Origin: Nocardia alni
Lineage (GTDB): Bacteria > Actinomycetota > Actinomycetes > Mycobacteriales > Mycobacteriaceae
Direction: 5' to 3'
Length of the DNA stretch: 33,998 bases
Assembly (NCBI RefSeq): GCF_019038435.1
Contig: NZ_JAGPOX010000110.1
Span: 1 to 33,998 of the forward strand
The position numbers and the translations under genes are program-made. Each line of letters begins with the position of its first letter. Positions within the stretch are counted from its first letter, which is position 1. Of the stretch, positions 8,475 to 16,442 are shown one piece after another. A model generated the notes under the pieces. It had not been told where the DNA came from and made no database searches. It saw only the letters and a program-made list of their open reading frames with translations.

Positions 8475-9686
8475 TCAGGCGATGACATCGAATGTCACCC
8501 GTAATGTGTTGGGGGAGCGGAACGGCTGGCCGAAGATGTGCGGATCGCCCTCGGGGAGCAGGGTGAATCCGGTCAGGCGGTTCAGCAGGCATTCCATCGC
8601 GACCCTGGTCTCCATCCGGGCCAGGTGCAGGCCGAGACAGGTGTGCGCGCCGGCGGTGAAGCTGATGTGCGGAGTGTGGGTCCGGAAGATGTCGAACTCC
8701 TCCGGGCGCTCCCATCGAGCCTCGTCGCGGTTCGCCGAGCCCAGGCACAGATCGAGCACCGCGCCCCCGGGGATCGCGACGCCGTCCAGCTCGGTGTCCT
8801 CGGTCACGGCCCGCTGGACCATCGTGAGCGGCGTTTCATAGCGCAGCCCCTCCTCGACGGCCTGCGGAATCAGATCGTGCCGCTGCTGGATCCGATCGAA
8901 CTGGTCGGGATGCGTCAGCAGCAGGTACAGCAGGTTTCCCGAGGACCGGTAGGTGGTCTCCAGTCCGGCAGGCAGCAGCAGGCGCAGGAAGGAGTAGATG
9001 GCCCGGTCGGTCAGCTTCTCCCCGTCGATCTCGGCGGTCGCGAGATCGCCGATGATGTCGTCGGCCGGGTCCGACCGGCGCTGCTCGATATGCCCGAGGA
9101 AGTACTCCTTCAGCTCCTCGGACGCCTGCAAGGCCCGCGGAACCTTGTTGGCGTAGTTGATGATCGCCACGGCCGCCTTGCGGAAGAACGGCAGATCTCG
9201 CTCGGGGAGGCCGAGCAGTCGCGCGATGACTCGGGTCGGGAATTCGAAGGTGAACTCCCTGATCAGATCGGCGGAGCCCCGGACGGCGAACTCGTCGATG
9301 AGCGCATCGCAGATCGGCCGGACGATCTCCGGCTCCCAGCGCCGCAGCGATTGCGGCTTGAACGCCGTGGCCACCAGGTTCCGGTGAGCCCTGTGCATCG
9401 TCCCGTCCATGGCCAGGATGGTCGGTCCCATGAATATGCCGATGGTCGAGTCGTAGAACTTGGAACTGAACACCTGACTGTCGCGCAGCGCGGTGTTGAC
9501 CGCGGAGTAGGAGACCGCGGCGTAGCTGTCCGTGGGGCGCAACGATTCCGGGGTCTCGGAGTAGTCCATGACCGTTCCGTGGAACACGCCCGCCTCCCGC
9601 CGCCTGGCGGCGAAGAAAGGGTAGGGATCGCGCGGATTCAGGGTGCTCCCGGCTGGCGCCGAGTGGTCTCCAGCAGAGGTATCCAC
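8475..9686 (-). CDS. Cytochrome P450 monooxygenase
   Basis: A 403-residue soluble bacterial P450. The I-helix oxygen-activation motif is AGLETT (residues 240-245, Glu in the usual acid position), the ExxR pair is Glu279/Arg282, and the haem loop is FTAGAHTCLG with ligand Cys350. It has no signal peptide and no fused redox domain, so it needs a ferredoxin and reductase, which are not in the window. The GTG start has AAAGGTGA 5 bases upstream. It is the first gene of the leftward operon, 48 bases downstream of the palindromic operator core. The likely role is initial or intermediate hydroxylation of the hydrophobic substrate. Confidence 0.93.
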   Translation of the reverse strand: MDTSAGDHSAPAGSTLNPRDPYPFFAARRREAGVFHGTVMDYSETPESLRPTDSYAAVSYSAVNTALRDSQVFSSKFYDSTIGIFMGPTILAMDGTMHRAHRNLVATAFKPQSLRRWEPEIVRPICDALIDEFAVRGSADLIREFTFEFPTRVIARLLGLPERDLPFFRKAAVAIINYANKVPRALQASEELKEYFLGHIEQRRSDPADDIIGDLATAEIDGEKLTDRAIYSFLRLLLPAGLETTYRSSGNLLYLLLTHPDQFDRIQQRHDLIPQAVEEGLRYETPLTMVQRAVTEDTELDGVAIPGGAVLDLCLGSANRDEARWERPEEFDIFRTHTPHISFTAGAHTCLGLHLARMETRVAMECLLNRLTGFTLLPEGDPHIFGQPFRSPNTLRVTFDVIA

Positions 9687-9731
9687 GGCTCACCTTTACG
9701 TCGTAGCAGCGCACGGGGTCGGTGCGTTCCA

Positions 9732-9754
9732 TATACTGTAATTGATACAGTATA
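9732..9754. promoter_or_regulatory. Best operator copy: perfect inverted repeat in the divergent promoter
   Basis: The arms TATACTGTA (9732-9740) and TACAGTATA (9746-9754) are exact reverse complements around the spacer ATTGA. This AT-rich block stands out from the GC-rich surroundings. It lies between the P450/TetR operon (start 9686) and the synthetase operon (start 9905) and is the best match to the 17-bp core seen across the window. It most likely binds a dimeric repressor of the TetR type; that assignment is inferred from position. Confidence 0.85.
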
Positions 9755-9827
9755 TACGACTGGCGATGGTTGTGTCGTTCCGTCGGTCCGGTGATCATCG
9801 CGCACGGCAGATCCTCGGCGCGAGGCT

Positions 9828-9844
9828 ATAGATAGGGATACAGT
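9828..9844. promoter_or_regulatory. Half-conserved operator or promoter element before the synthetase operon
   Basis: The right arm TACAGT is exact and is followed by AAAC, but the left arm (ATAGAT) is poor. It lies 60 bases before the ATG at 9905 in an AT-rich patch (TATAGATAGGGATAC) that could also hold the -10 element of the rightward promoter. It may be a second, weaker binding site serving the rightward side of the divergent region. Confidence 0.4.
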
Positions 9845-9904
9845 AAACAAATCTGTGATGCTTTCTCCGGTCGTTTCGGTACGGGAGGCGGAGAGTGTGG
9901 TGCG

Positions 9905-11533
9905 ATGAGTGAGTGGACCCTCGGCGAGGTGCTGGACACGCTCGCGGCGGCGGTACCGGATCGGGTGATGACCGTCTGCGGCGACCGGCGCGCAACGTTC
10001 GCCGAAACAGCGTCGAATACAAGGCGTTTCGCGAACTTCCTGGCCGATCGCGGATTCGGTGCGCACACGTCGCGGCCGCTGCTGCACCGCTGGGAATGTG
10101 GTCAGGACCGGGTCGCGCTGATCATGCGCAACGACCGCTACACCGATGCCATGCTGGGCTGTCTGAAGGCTCGTACGGTCCCGGTCAACGTCAATCATTA
10201 CTACACCGTTCGTGAGATCCGGGATCTGCTCGACTACGTGCGGCCCCGGATCGTGGTCTACCACCGCGCTTTCGGTGACAAGGTCGCCGGCGTCGTGGCG
10301 GGGATGGACGTCGATCTGCTCGTCTCGGTCGACGACGGCAGCGGGGTGAACGAACTCGCGGAATCGGTCTCCTATGACGACTGTGTGGCCCGGGGTGATC
10401 CGGATCGAGTGATCGCGACCGATCCCGACGACCTGGTGATGATCTGCACGGGCGGCACCACCGGGCGGCCGAAGGGAGTCCTGTGGCGGCAGAGCGACAT
10501 GTACGTCTCGGCGATGAGCGGCGGCGATCACGAATCCCCCGAGTCGCTGCACGAACTCGCCCGGGCCACCGGGCAGGTGTGGCTCGCGGCCTCGCCGCTG
10601 CTGCATGCCGCCGGGACGTGGACGGCGCTGGCGGGTGCGCTGTCCGGGCAGACGGTGGTGCTCTACGACGACCGCGAGAAGTTCGACGCCCGTAGGGCAT
10701 TGAGCACCGCGGAGCGGGAGCGGGTGACGATGATGACCATCGTCGGCGACGCCTTCGCCGGACCCCTGGTGGACGAGATGCGCACCGGTGCTTACGACCT
10801 GTCCTCGCTGATGGCGATCGGGACCGGGGGAGCCGCCACGAATCCGGAGCACAAGCGGGCGTTGATCGGCATGCTGCCGCACGTGACCATCGTGGAGGGA
10901 TACGGGTCCTCCGAGACCGGGGGCATGGGTTTCGGCCGCAGCACCCGGGACGCGCAGATCGAGACGTTCGCCCTGATGCGCGGTGGCGCCGCGGTATCCG
11001 CCGATCGGACGAGATTCCTGGCGCCCGGCGACACCGAAATCGGCTGGGCGGCACGGATCGGACGCGTCCCCTTGGGATACTTCGCCGACCGGGAGGCCAC
11101 CGAGCGGACCTTCCCGGTGATCGACGGTGTACGCATGGCCATACCCGGCGACCGGGCGACCGTCGAGCCCGACGGCAGTCTCCGGCTGCTCGGGCGGGAC
11201 TCGCTGGTCGTCAACACCGGCGGCGAGAAGGTGTTCGTCGAGGAGGTCGAAGGAATCCTGCGGGCGCACAGGGGAATCCGGGACGCCCTCGTGGTCGGCA
11301 GGGCCAGCGAGCGCTGGGGCCAGGAGGTTGTCGCGCTGGTCTGTGCTCGCGAGCTCACCGCCCCGACCGAGACCGAAATGCGGGAGGCATGCCGGAATCT
11401 GCTCGCCGGATACAAGGTGCCCAAGCAGTTCATCTTCGTCGACGCGATCGCGCGGCTCGGCAACGGCAAACCCGACTATCGCTGGGCAGCCGAGCGCGTC
11501 GCGGCCGGCATCGTCACGGAAATCGGAGGGTGA
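9905..11533 (+). CDS. Acyl-CoA synthetase, FadD-type AMP-forming ligase
   Basis: A 542-residue ANL-superfamily acyl-CoA synthetase. The ATP-binding loop CTGGTTGRPKGVLWRQ starts at about residue 181, the adenylate motif GYGSSETGG follows, then the hinge region GRDSLVVNTGGEKVFVEEVE and catalytic Lys522 in LGNGKPDYRW. It shares the VLWRQ and GGEK.FVEEVE signatures with the synthetase at 2623-4299, so the two are paralogues, perhaps acting on successive acids of the same pathway. The ATG follows a purine-rich GGGAGGCGGAGAG stretch. The stop overlaps the next start (TGATG), showing a tightly coupled operon. Confidence 0.88.
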   Translation: MSEWTLGEVLDTLAAAVPDRVMTVCGDRRATFAETASNTRRFANFLADRGFGAHTSRPLLHRWECGQDRVALIMRNDRYTDAMLGCLKARTVPVNVNHYYTVREIRDLLDYVRPRIVVYHRAFGDKVAGVVAGMDVDLLVSVDDGSGVNELAESVSYDDCVARGDPDRVIATDPDDLVMICTGGTTGRPKGVLWRQSDMYVSAMSGGDHESPESLHELARATGQVWLAASPLLHAAGTWTALAGALSGQTVVLYDDREKFDARRALSTAERERVTMMTIVGDAFAGPLVDEMRTGAYDLSSLMAIGTGGAATNPEHKRALIGMLPHVTIVEGYGSSETGGMGFGRSTRDAQIETFALMRGGAAVSADRTRFLAPGDTEIGWAARIGRVPLGYFADREATERTFPVIDGVRMAIPGDRATVEPDGSLRLLGRDSLVVNTGGEKVFVEEVEGILRAHRGIRDALVVGRASERWGQEVVALVCARELTAPTETEMREACRNLLAGYKVPKQFIFVDAIARLGNGKPDYRWAAERVAAGIVTEIGG

Positions 11534-12384
11534 TGAATCACCGTGTAATCGACTGCCTCGTCAACGTCCACTTCGGCGAGGCGCCGGCACAGCCGCGGTG
11601 GATGCAGGCCGTGCGGGAGGACTATTTCAAGGGCCCGAAGTCGATGTTCGACCCGGTCGATCTCGGTCGGCTGCTGGAGGAGATGGACGAGCAGGGTGTG
11701 CGGCGCGCGATTCTCATGGACTCGCTCTCGAAACCCTCGGTGACCGCCAGAAAATTCGTAGAGGCCCGGCCGGATCGTTTCTCGCTGGCCGTTGGCGGGA
11801 TGAATCTGCTGCGTCCGATGCCGTCACTGCGTGAACTTGTCGCAGTGGTGAACAGCCTGCCGGTCGCCTACGCCGCGGTGGGCCCGAGCTTCTGGGGCGA
11901 CGGGATGTACCCGCCCAGCGATGCCGTGTATTACCCGCTCTATACCAAGTGCGCCGAACTGGGTCTGCCGCTGTGCGTCAACACCGGTATTCCAGGGCCG
12001 CGCATTCCCGGCGAGGTGCAGAATCCGATTCATCTGGACCGGGTCTGCGTGCGATTCCCCGAGCTCCGGTTGTGCATGATCCACGGCGCCGACCCGTGGT
12101 GGGACGTGGCCATACGGCTGTTGATCAAATATCCGAACCTGCGTCTGATGACCTCCGCGTGGTCACCGAAAAGGCTGCCCGAGAGCCTGCTGCACTACAT
12201 GCGCACCCGTGGCGGGAACAAAGTCATATTCGCCTCCGACTGGCCGGTCCTGCCCGAGCGCAGGGTCGTTCCGGAGGCATTGGCTCTCGACCTGCCCGAC
12301 GATGTGCGCGACAACTACCTGTACGGCAACGCGGAGGAATTCTTCTTCAGCGAAGCGAATCTCGACGATCAGGAGAAGACGTGA
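11533..12384 (+). CDS. Amidohydrolase-2 family metal-dependent hydrolase or decarboxylase
   Basis: A 283-residue TIM-barrel protein of the amidohydrolase-2 family (ACMSD/gamma-resorcylate decarboxylase relatives). Family features are LCVNTGIPGPRIPGE, CMIHGADPWWD with a conserved His, and FASDWPVLP with the metal-site Asp. The N-terminal HxH metal motif is altered to VNVH (near residue 10), so one metal ligand is missing or replaced by Asn. The ATG at 11533 overlaps the previous stop and has GGAGGG just upstream; the frame extending back to 11389 lies inside the synthetase gene. It is co-transcribed with the synthetase and aldehyde dehydrogenase. The reaction is unknown: hydrolysis or decarboxylation of a CoA-pathway intermediate is possible. 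Confidence 0.82.
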   Translation: MNHRVIDCLVNVHFGEAPAQPRWMQAVREDYFKGPKSMFDPVDLGRLLEEMDEQGVRRAILMDSLSKPSVTARKFVEARPDRFSLAVGGMNLLRPMPSLRELVAVVNSLPVAYAAVGPSFWGDGMYPPSDAVYYPLYTKCAELGLPLCVNTGIPGPRIPGEVQNPIHLDRVCVRFPELRLCMIHGADPWWDVAIRLLIKYPNLRLMTSAWSPKRLPESLLHYMRTRGGNKVIFASDWPVLPERRVVPEALALDLPDDVRDNYLYGNAEEFFFSEANLDDQEKT

Positions 12385-13922
12385 GTGACGTCGTGGACGA
12401 ACAGTCGGCCCCGAGCGTTGCGCTGGGACTGCGTGCGGCCGAACACGCGGAAACCCGGATGCTCATCGACGGCGAATTGGTCGCGGCGGCGTCCGGCGCG
12501 GAATTCGCGAATATCAGCCCCGCGACAGGCAGAGAGCTGGGTGTCACGGCGGCCGCCGGCGCGGAGGATATGGACCGGGCCATCGCGGCGGCCCGGCGGG
12601 CATTCGACGAATCCGACTGGTTGGCGAACCGGGCGTTGCGCAGGCGCTGCCTGGAACAGTTGCAGAGCGCCATCGAGGGCGACAGTGAGCTACTGCGGGA
12701 GGAATTGATCGCCGAGGTCGGCTGCCCCCGGATGACCACGCAGAACGCCCAATTGGATTGGCCGCTGGCCGACGCGCTGCGCTATCCGGCGCGATTGATC
12801 GATGAATTCGAGTGGGAGCGAACGCTGGACGGGGGAGGCCTGTTCGGTGAGCGCAATGTTCGCACCGTCGTCCAGGCGCCCGTGGGTGTGGTGGCGGCCA
12901 TCTGCCCGTCGAATTTTCCGGTGGAGGTCATCCTCAACAAGCTCGGTCCGGCCCTTGCCGCGGGCAATACCGTTGTGCTCAAACCGGATCCGAACACGCC
13001 CTGGAACGCGACCAGGCTGGGACGGCTGATCGCCGAGCACACCGATATCCCGCCGGGCGTGGTCGATGTCGTGCCCACCCCGTCCAACGAGGTCGCCGCA
13101 CTGTTGTCCAATGATCCACGGGTGGACCTGATCTCGTTCACCGGATCCACCGCGGTCGGCAAACACCTGATGCGCCAGGGCGCCGACACGATGAAACGCA
13201 TGTTCCTGGAACTGGGCGGAAAGTCGGCGCTGATCGCGCTGGACGACGCCGATGTGGGCGCCGCGGTGCGCGGCGCGCTCGGTATCTGCGTGCACGCGGG
13301 CCAGGCCTGCGCGGCGAACAGCCGGATGCTGGTGCACCGTTCGCTGTTCGAGCCGATCGTGGCCGCGCTCACCATCGCGTTCGAGACTGTGCCAGTAGGT
13401 GATCCGACGCTACCGGAGACGCTGGTCGGTCCCGTCATCAGCGCCGCGCAGCAGGCTCGGGTGCTCGAGGTCTGCGAGCGCGGACAGCGGGCGGGCGCGC
13501 GGCTGGTGACCGGCGGTGGTCGTCCCGAGGGCCTGTCCGGTCACCTTGCGGGCGGGCACTTCCTGCGGCCGACGCTGTTCATCACCGAGGACAGTGCGAA
13601 TCCGCTGGCGCAGGAGGAGGTCTTCGGGCCGGTGCTGACGGTCCTGCCCTTCGACGACGACGATCAGGCCGTGCGGATGGCGAACGACAGTGCCTACGGG
13701 CTGGCCGGCGCGGTGGTGTCGAGTTCGCTCGATCGCGGTATGGCCATCGCGCGGCGGGTCCGATCCGGTGTCTTCGGCGTGAACGGCGGCATGTTCTACG
13801 GCGCCGACGCGCCCTTCGGCGGAGTCAAGAACAGCGGCGTCGGCCGTCAGTGCGGAGTGGAGGGTTTCCGGCAGTATCTGGAAACCCGGACGATCGCCTA
13901 TCGCGCCCCGAGGAAGCGTTGA
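12381..13922 (+). CDS. Aldehyde dehydrogenase family protein
   Basis: A 513-residue NAD(P)-dependent aldehyde dehydrogenase. Asn178 in CPSNFP, FTGSTAVGK, general-base Glu277 in LELGGKS and catalytic Cys310 in HAGQACAANSR are all intact. The GTG at 12381 overlaps the preceding TGA by 4 bases and has AGGAG just upstream, so it is the third gene of the synthetase operon. It belongs to a different branch from the aldehyde dehydrogenase at 998-2512, suggesting that two aldehyde oxidation steps, or two substrate ranges, exist in the island. It converges on the SDR gene, whose stop is only 9 bases away. Confidence 0.9.
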   Translation: MSDVVDEQSAPSVALGLRAAEHAETRMLIDGELVAAASGAEFANISPATGRELGVTAAAGAEDMDRAIAAARRAFDESDWLANRALRRRCLEQLQSAIEGDSELLREELIAEVGCPRMTTQNAQLDWPLADALRYPARLIDEFEWERTLDGGGLFGERNVRTVVQAPVGVVAAICPSNFPVEVILNKLGPALAAGNTVVLKPDPNTPWNATRLGRLIAEHTDIPPGVVDVVPTPSNEVAALLSNDPRVDLISFTGSTAVGKHLMRQGADTMKRMFLELGGKSALIALDDADVGAAVRGALGICVHAGQACAANSRMLVHRSLFEPIVAALTIAFETVPVGDPTLPETLVGPVISAAQQARVLEVCERGQRAGARLVTGGGRPEGLSGHLAGGHFLRPTLFITEDSANPLAQEEVFGPVLTVLPFDDDDQAVRMANDSAYGLAGAVVSSSLDRGMAIARRVRSGVFGVNGGMFYGADAPFGGVKNSGVGRQCGVEGFRQYLETRTIAYRAPRKR

Positions 13923-13931
13923 GAGTGCCGG

Positions 13932-14717
13932 TTACAGCTCGATGGGCGCGCCGGCCGTGAGCGAGGTGATGAAGCCGGCGTCGACCTGGATGTCCTGGCC
14001 GGTGACCCATCCGGCCTCGGGGGAGGCCAGGAACGCGATCACCGGGACGATGTCGTCCACCGTGGCATGTCGGCCGGCGACGGTGCGGACCGTGTCGAGC
14101 ATGTCCTTACCCATCGATTGCTCGAAATCGGGGAGGATCGGCGTCTCGGTGGGGCCCGGGCTGACCGTGTTGACGCGTACCCCGTACTTCGCCCACGCGG
14201 GTCCGGTCAGCCGCTTCACATACAGAATGGCCGCCTGCTTGGAGGTGCTGTAGACGGGGTAGCTGGGATCCTGGGCGGCCTGCCAGCGTTCCACGGCCTC
14301 GGCGTCGGTGGCCTCCAGCAGGCCGTTCAGGGCCTCGATGCGCTGCTCCCAGCCGACCGCGGCCACCGAGGCGACGGTCACCACGGAGCCGCCGCGTCGC
14401 AGCAGCGGCAGTGTGCCCTCCGTCATCAGGCGCATACCGAGATAGTTCACCCGCAGCACGTCGTTCGCCGGCGCGGTCCCGGGCAGCCCAGCGACGTAGG
14501 CCAGCAGATCCCAGCCCGGGTCGAGGCCGGCCAGCAGTCCGGCGATCGCCGCGGCGTCGCGCAGATCGCACCGCGCGAACTGCGATGCGGGCGTTGCGTT
14601 GTCGCGGATATCCACCGCGAGGACGTGATCGCCGTGGTCGTGGAAGTGGGCAGCGGTCGCCGCGCCGATCCCCGAGCCCGCTCCGACGACGATGACTTTT
14701 CGCTGCGCAGGTCTCAT
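13932..14717 (-). CDS. Short-chain dehydrogenase/reductase
   Basis: A 261-residue classical SDR. The cofactor motif is GAGSGIG (residues 12-18), followed by VDIRD, whose acid favours NAD over NADP. The catalytic set is Ser117, Tyr156 and Lys160 (YSTSK). AVDAGF near the C-terminus is the usual terminal motif. It lacks the typical NAG motif, having YVAGLPG instead. The ATG has GGAAGGAC upstream. It lies 67 bases after the carboxyltransferase gene on the same strand and is probably transcribed with it. It probably interconverts an alcohol and a ketone within the pathway. Confidence 0.88.
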   Translation of the reverse strand: MRPAQRKVIVVGAGSGIGAATAAHFHDHGDHVLAVDIRDNATPASQFARCDLRDAAAIAGLLAGLDPGWDLLAYVAGLPGTAPANDVLRVNYLGMRLMTEGTLPLLRRGGSVVTVASVAAVGWEQRIEALNGLLEATDAEAVERWQAAQDPSYPVYSTSKQAAILYVKRLTGPAWAKYGVRVNTVSPGPTETPILPDFEQSMGKDMLDTVRTVAGRHATVDDIVPVIAFLASPEAGWVTGQDIQVDAGFITSLTAGAPIEL

Positions 14718-14784
14718 ATCGACCGTCCTTCCGGGAGATGCCGTCGAATGTGCCGCGCACCGAATTCTTCTGCTCGGCTGGTGA

Positions 14785-16296
14785 TTACGGCATGATGGCG
14801 GTGCGGTTCACGGGCTCGGCCGCGGCCTGTCGGCTGTACAGTCCGTGCCGCAGCGACAGCAGCAGGGCGTTACGGGTCTCGGCGGGGTGGAGCAGTTCGT
14901 CGAAACCCATGTGCTCGGCCGAGCGGTATGAAGCCTGAAGTTCCATGTCGCGCAGCTGTTTCGCGACAACCTCATCGACGCCGGCCGAGCGGCCGAGGGC
15001 GGCGGCGCTCATCGCGCCCATGGTGGCGCCGGGATAGGCGAAGGTGGCGATCTGGTTGTCGAATCCGATGAGCGACATGACCATCGAGCCGAAGCCGTAG
15101 GCCTTGCGCAATGTGAGGTGCAGCTTGAGCGTGGTCGCGGTGGTCTGGGCGACGAACATCCTCGCCCCACTGCGCAATACGCCGTTCAATTCTGATTCGC
15201 TGCCGGGCAGCATGCCGGGGTTGTCGGCGAGGAAGATCAGCGGCAGGTGGAAGGCGTCGGCGACGGAGATGAAGTGGGCGGCCTTGTCTGCCGCATCGGC
15301 ATCGATCGAACCGGCCAGGACCAGAGGCTGATTGGCGACGACCGCGACGGGATGGCCGCCGAGATGACCCAGGGCGCAGACGATCGCCGTGCCGAACTGC
15401 GGCTGCACCTCGAACCAGTCGGTCCGGTCCAGCACGACGTCCAGCACGCGGCGCATATCGTAGACGCGCCGATTGTCGCGGGAGACGATGTCGAGCAGTT
15501 CCGGGGTCCGCCGCGGCGCGGCGTCCTCGTCGGGCAGCAGCGAGGCCGGATACGACCAGGCGCTGGGCGGGAAGTAGGACAGATAGTGGCGGATGTCGTC
15601 GAGCACGTCCTCGTCGCTCTCGGCGACGTTGTGGACGGTACCGCTGACGAGCGCGACGTCCGGGCCGCCCAGATCCTCCTTCGAGACGTCCTCCCCGGTC
15701 GACTCCCGCACCACCGGCGGTCCGGCGGTGAAGATCGCGGCCTGCCGGCTCATGATGGCGAAATCCGAGACCGGTCCCACCAGCGCGCCGTGCCCGGCCG
15801 AGGAGCCCAGCACCCCGGTCACCATGGGCACCCGGCCCGAACAGCGGGCCTGGGCGAGCAGATCGGTCGGGGTGCGTCCGTAATGCGCTCCGGTGGCGCG
15901 GAATCCGGCGCCCTCGAGCAGCATGATGAGCGGTACCCGATTGCGGACCGCGAGTTCGGCCAGCCGGTAGCGCTTGGAATTGCTGCCGGGAGCGATCGTT
16001 CCGGCCATGGTCGTGAAATCCTCGGCGCCGACCATCACCGGGGAGCCGTCGATCAGTCCGGAACCGGCGACGATGCCATCGGCGGCGACCTCGCCACCCA
16101 CGAGCGTGCCGAATTCGTGGAACGACCCCTTGTCCAGCATACGGTCGACCCGGGCGCGGGCATCGAGCTTGCCCTTGCCGCGATGCTTGGCCACCCGCTC
16201 GGGTCCACCCATGCCGGTTGAGATCTCACGCCGCCGTGCGAGATCGTCGAGCGTGTGGTGCCAGCCGTCGGCCGCATCGTCGATCGGTGTGGCCAC
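14785..16296 (-). CDS. Acyl-CoA carboxylase carboxyltransferase (beta) subunit
   Basis: A 503-residue carboxyltransferase of the propionyl/methylcrotonyl/geranyl-CoA carboxylase beta-subunit type. It has the N-terminal KHRGKGKLDARARVDRMLDKGSF segment, the acyl-CoA half (GGEVAADGIVAGSGLIDG, GAGFRATGAHYG) and the carboxybiotin half (LADNPGMLPGSESELNG, AYGFGSMVMSLIGFDNQIATFAYPGATMGAMSA). Such subunits transfer CO2 from biotin to an acyl-CoA and need a biotin carboxylase/BCCP partner; none is encoded here, so the partner must lie elsewhere. It has its own operator-like site 30 bases upstream of the ATG. In leucine and acyclic terpene catabolism, carboxylation of a branched enoyl-CoA allows the next cleavage, a plausible role here. 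Confidence 0.9.
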   Translation of the reverse strand: MATPIDDAADGWHHTLDDLARRREISTGMGGPERVAKHRGKGKLDARARVDRMLDKGSFHEFGTLVGGEVAADGIVAGSGLIDGSPVMVGAEDFTTMAGTIAPGSNSKRYRLAELAVRNRVPLIMLLEGAGFRATGAHYGRTPTDLLAQARCSGRVPMVTGVLGSSAGHGALVGPVSDFAIMSRQAAIFTAGPPVVRESTGEDVSKEDLGGPDVALVSGTVHNVAESDEDVLDDIRHYLSYFPPSAWSYPASLLPDEDAAPRRTPELLDIVSRDNRRVYDMRRVLDVVLDRTDWFEVQPQFGTAIVCALGHLGGHPVAVVANQPLVLAGSIDADAADKAAHFISVADAFHLPLIFLADNPGMLPGSESELNGVLRSGARMFVAQTTATTLKLHLTLRKAYGFGSMVMSLIGFDNQIATFAYPGATMGAMSAAALGRSAGVDEVVAKQLRDMELQASYRSAEHMGFDELLHPAETRNALLLSLRHGLYSRQAAAEPVNRTAIMP

Positions 16297-16326
16297 AGTG
16301 ACCTCCTGGAGGGTATTGTCGCATTA

Positions 16327-16343
16327 ACTGTAAAGCTTACCGT
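16327..16343. promoter_or_regulatory. Shared operator copy before the carboxyltransferase gene
   Basis: ACTGTA-AAGCT-TACCGT has full left-arm identity and one change in the right arm relative to the best copy. It lies 30 bases upstream of the carboxyltransferase ATG at 16296, in the 146-base gap after the kinase gene, so the carboxyltransferase and SDR pair appears to have its own promoter under the shared control. Confidence 0.75.
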
Positions 16344-16442
16344 AGCGATGGTCGACAGGTGTCCGGTCAGCCGATTCGATGGTGTCGTCGCGCTGTACGG
16401 CGAGCGGGGTGATGGGGTAGGTTCCCGTTGCCGGTCGGCGGC

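Noticed and set aside
9638..11269. Leftward 543-codon open frame opposite the second synthetase
   Set aside because: It is a shadow of the synthetase gene with no recognisable domain, and it runs across the divergent promoter that holds the perfect palindrome.
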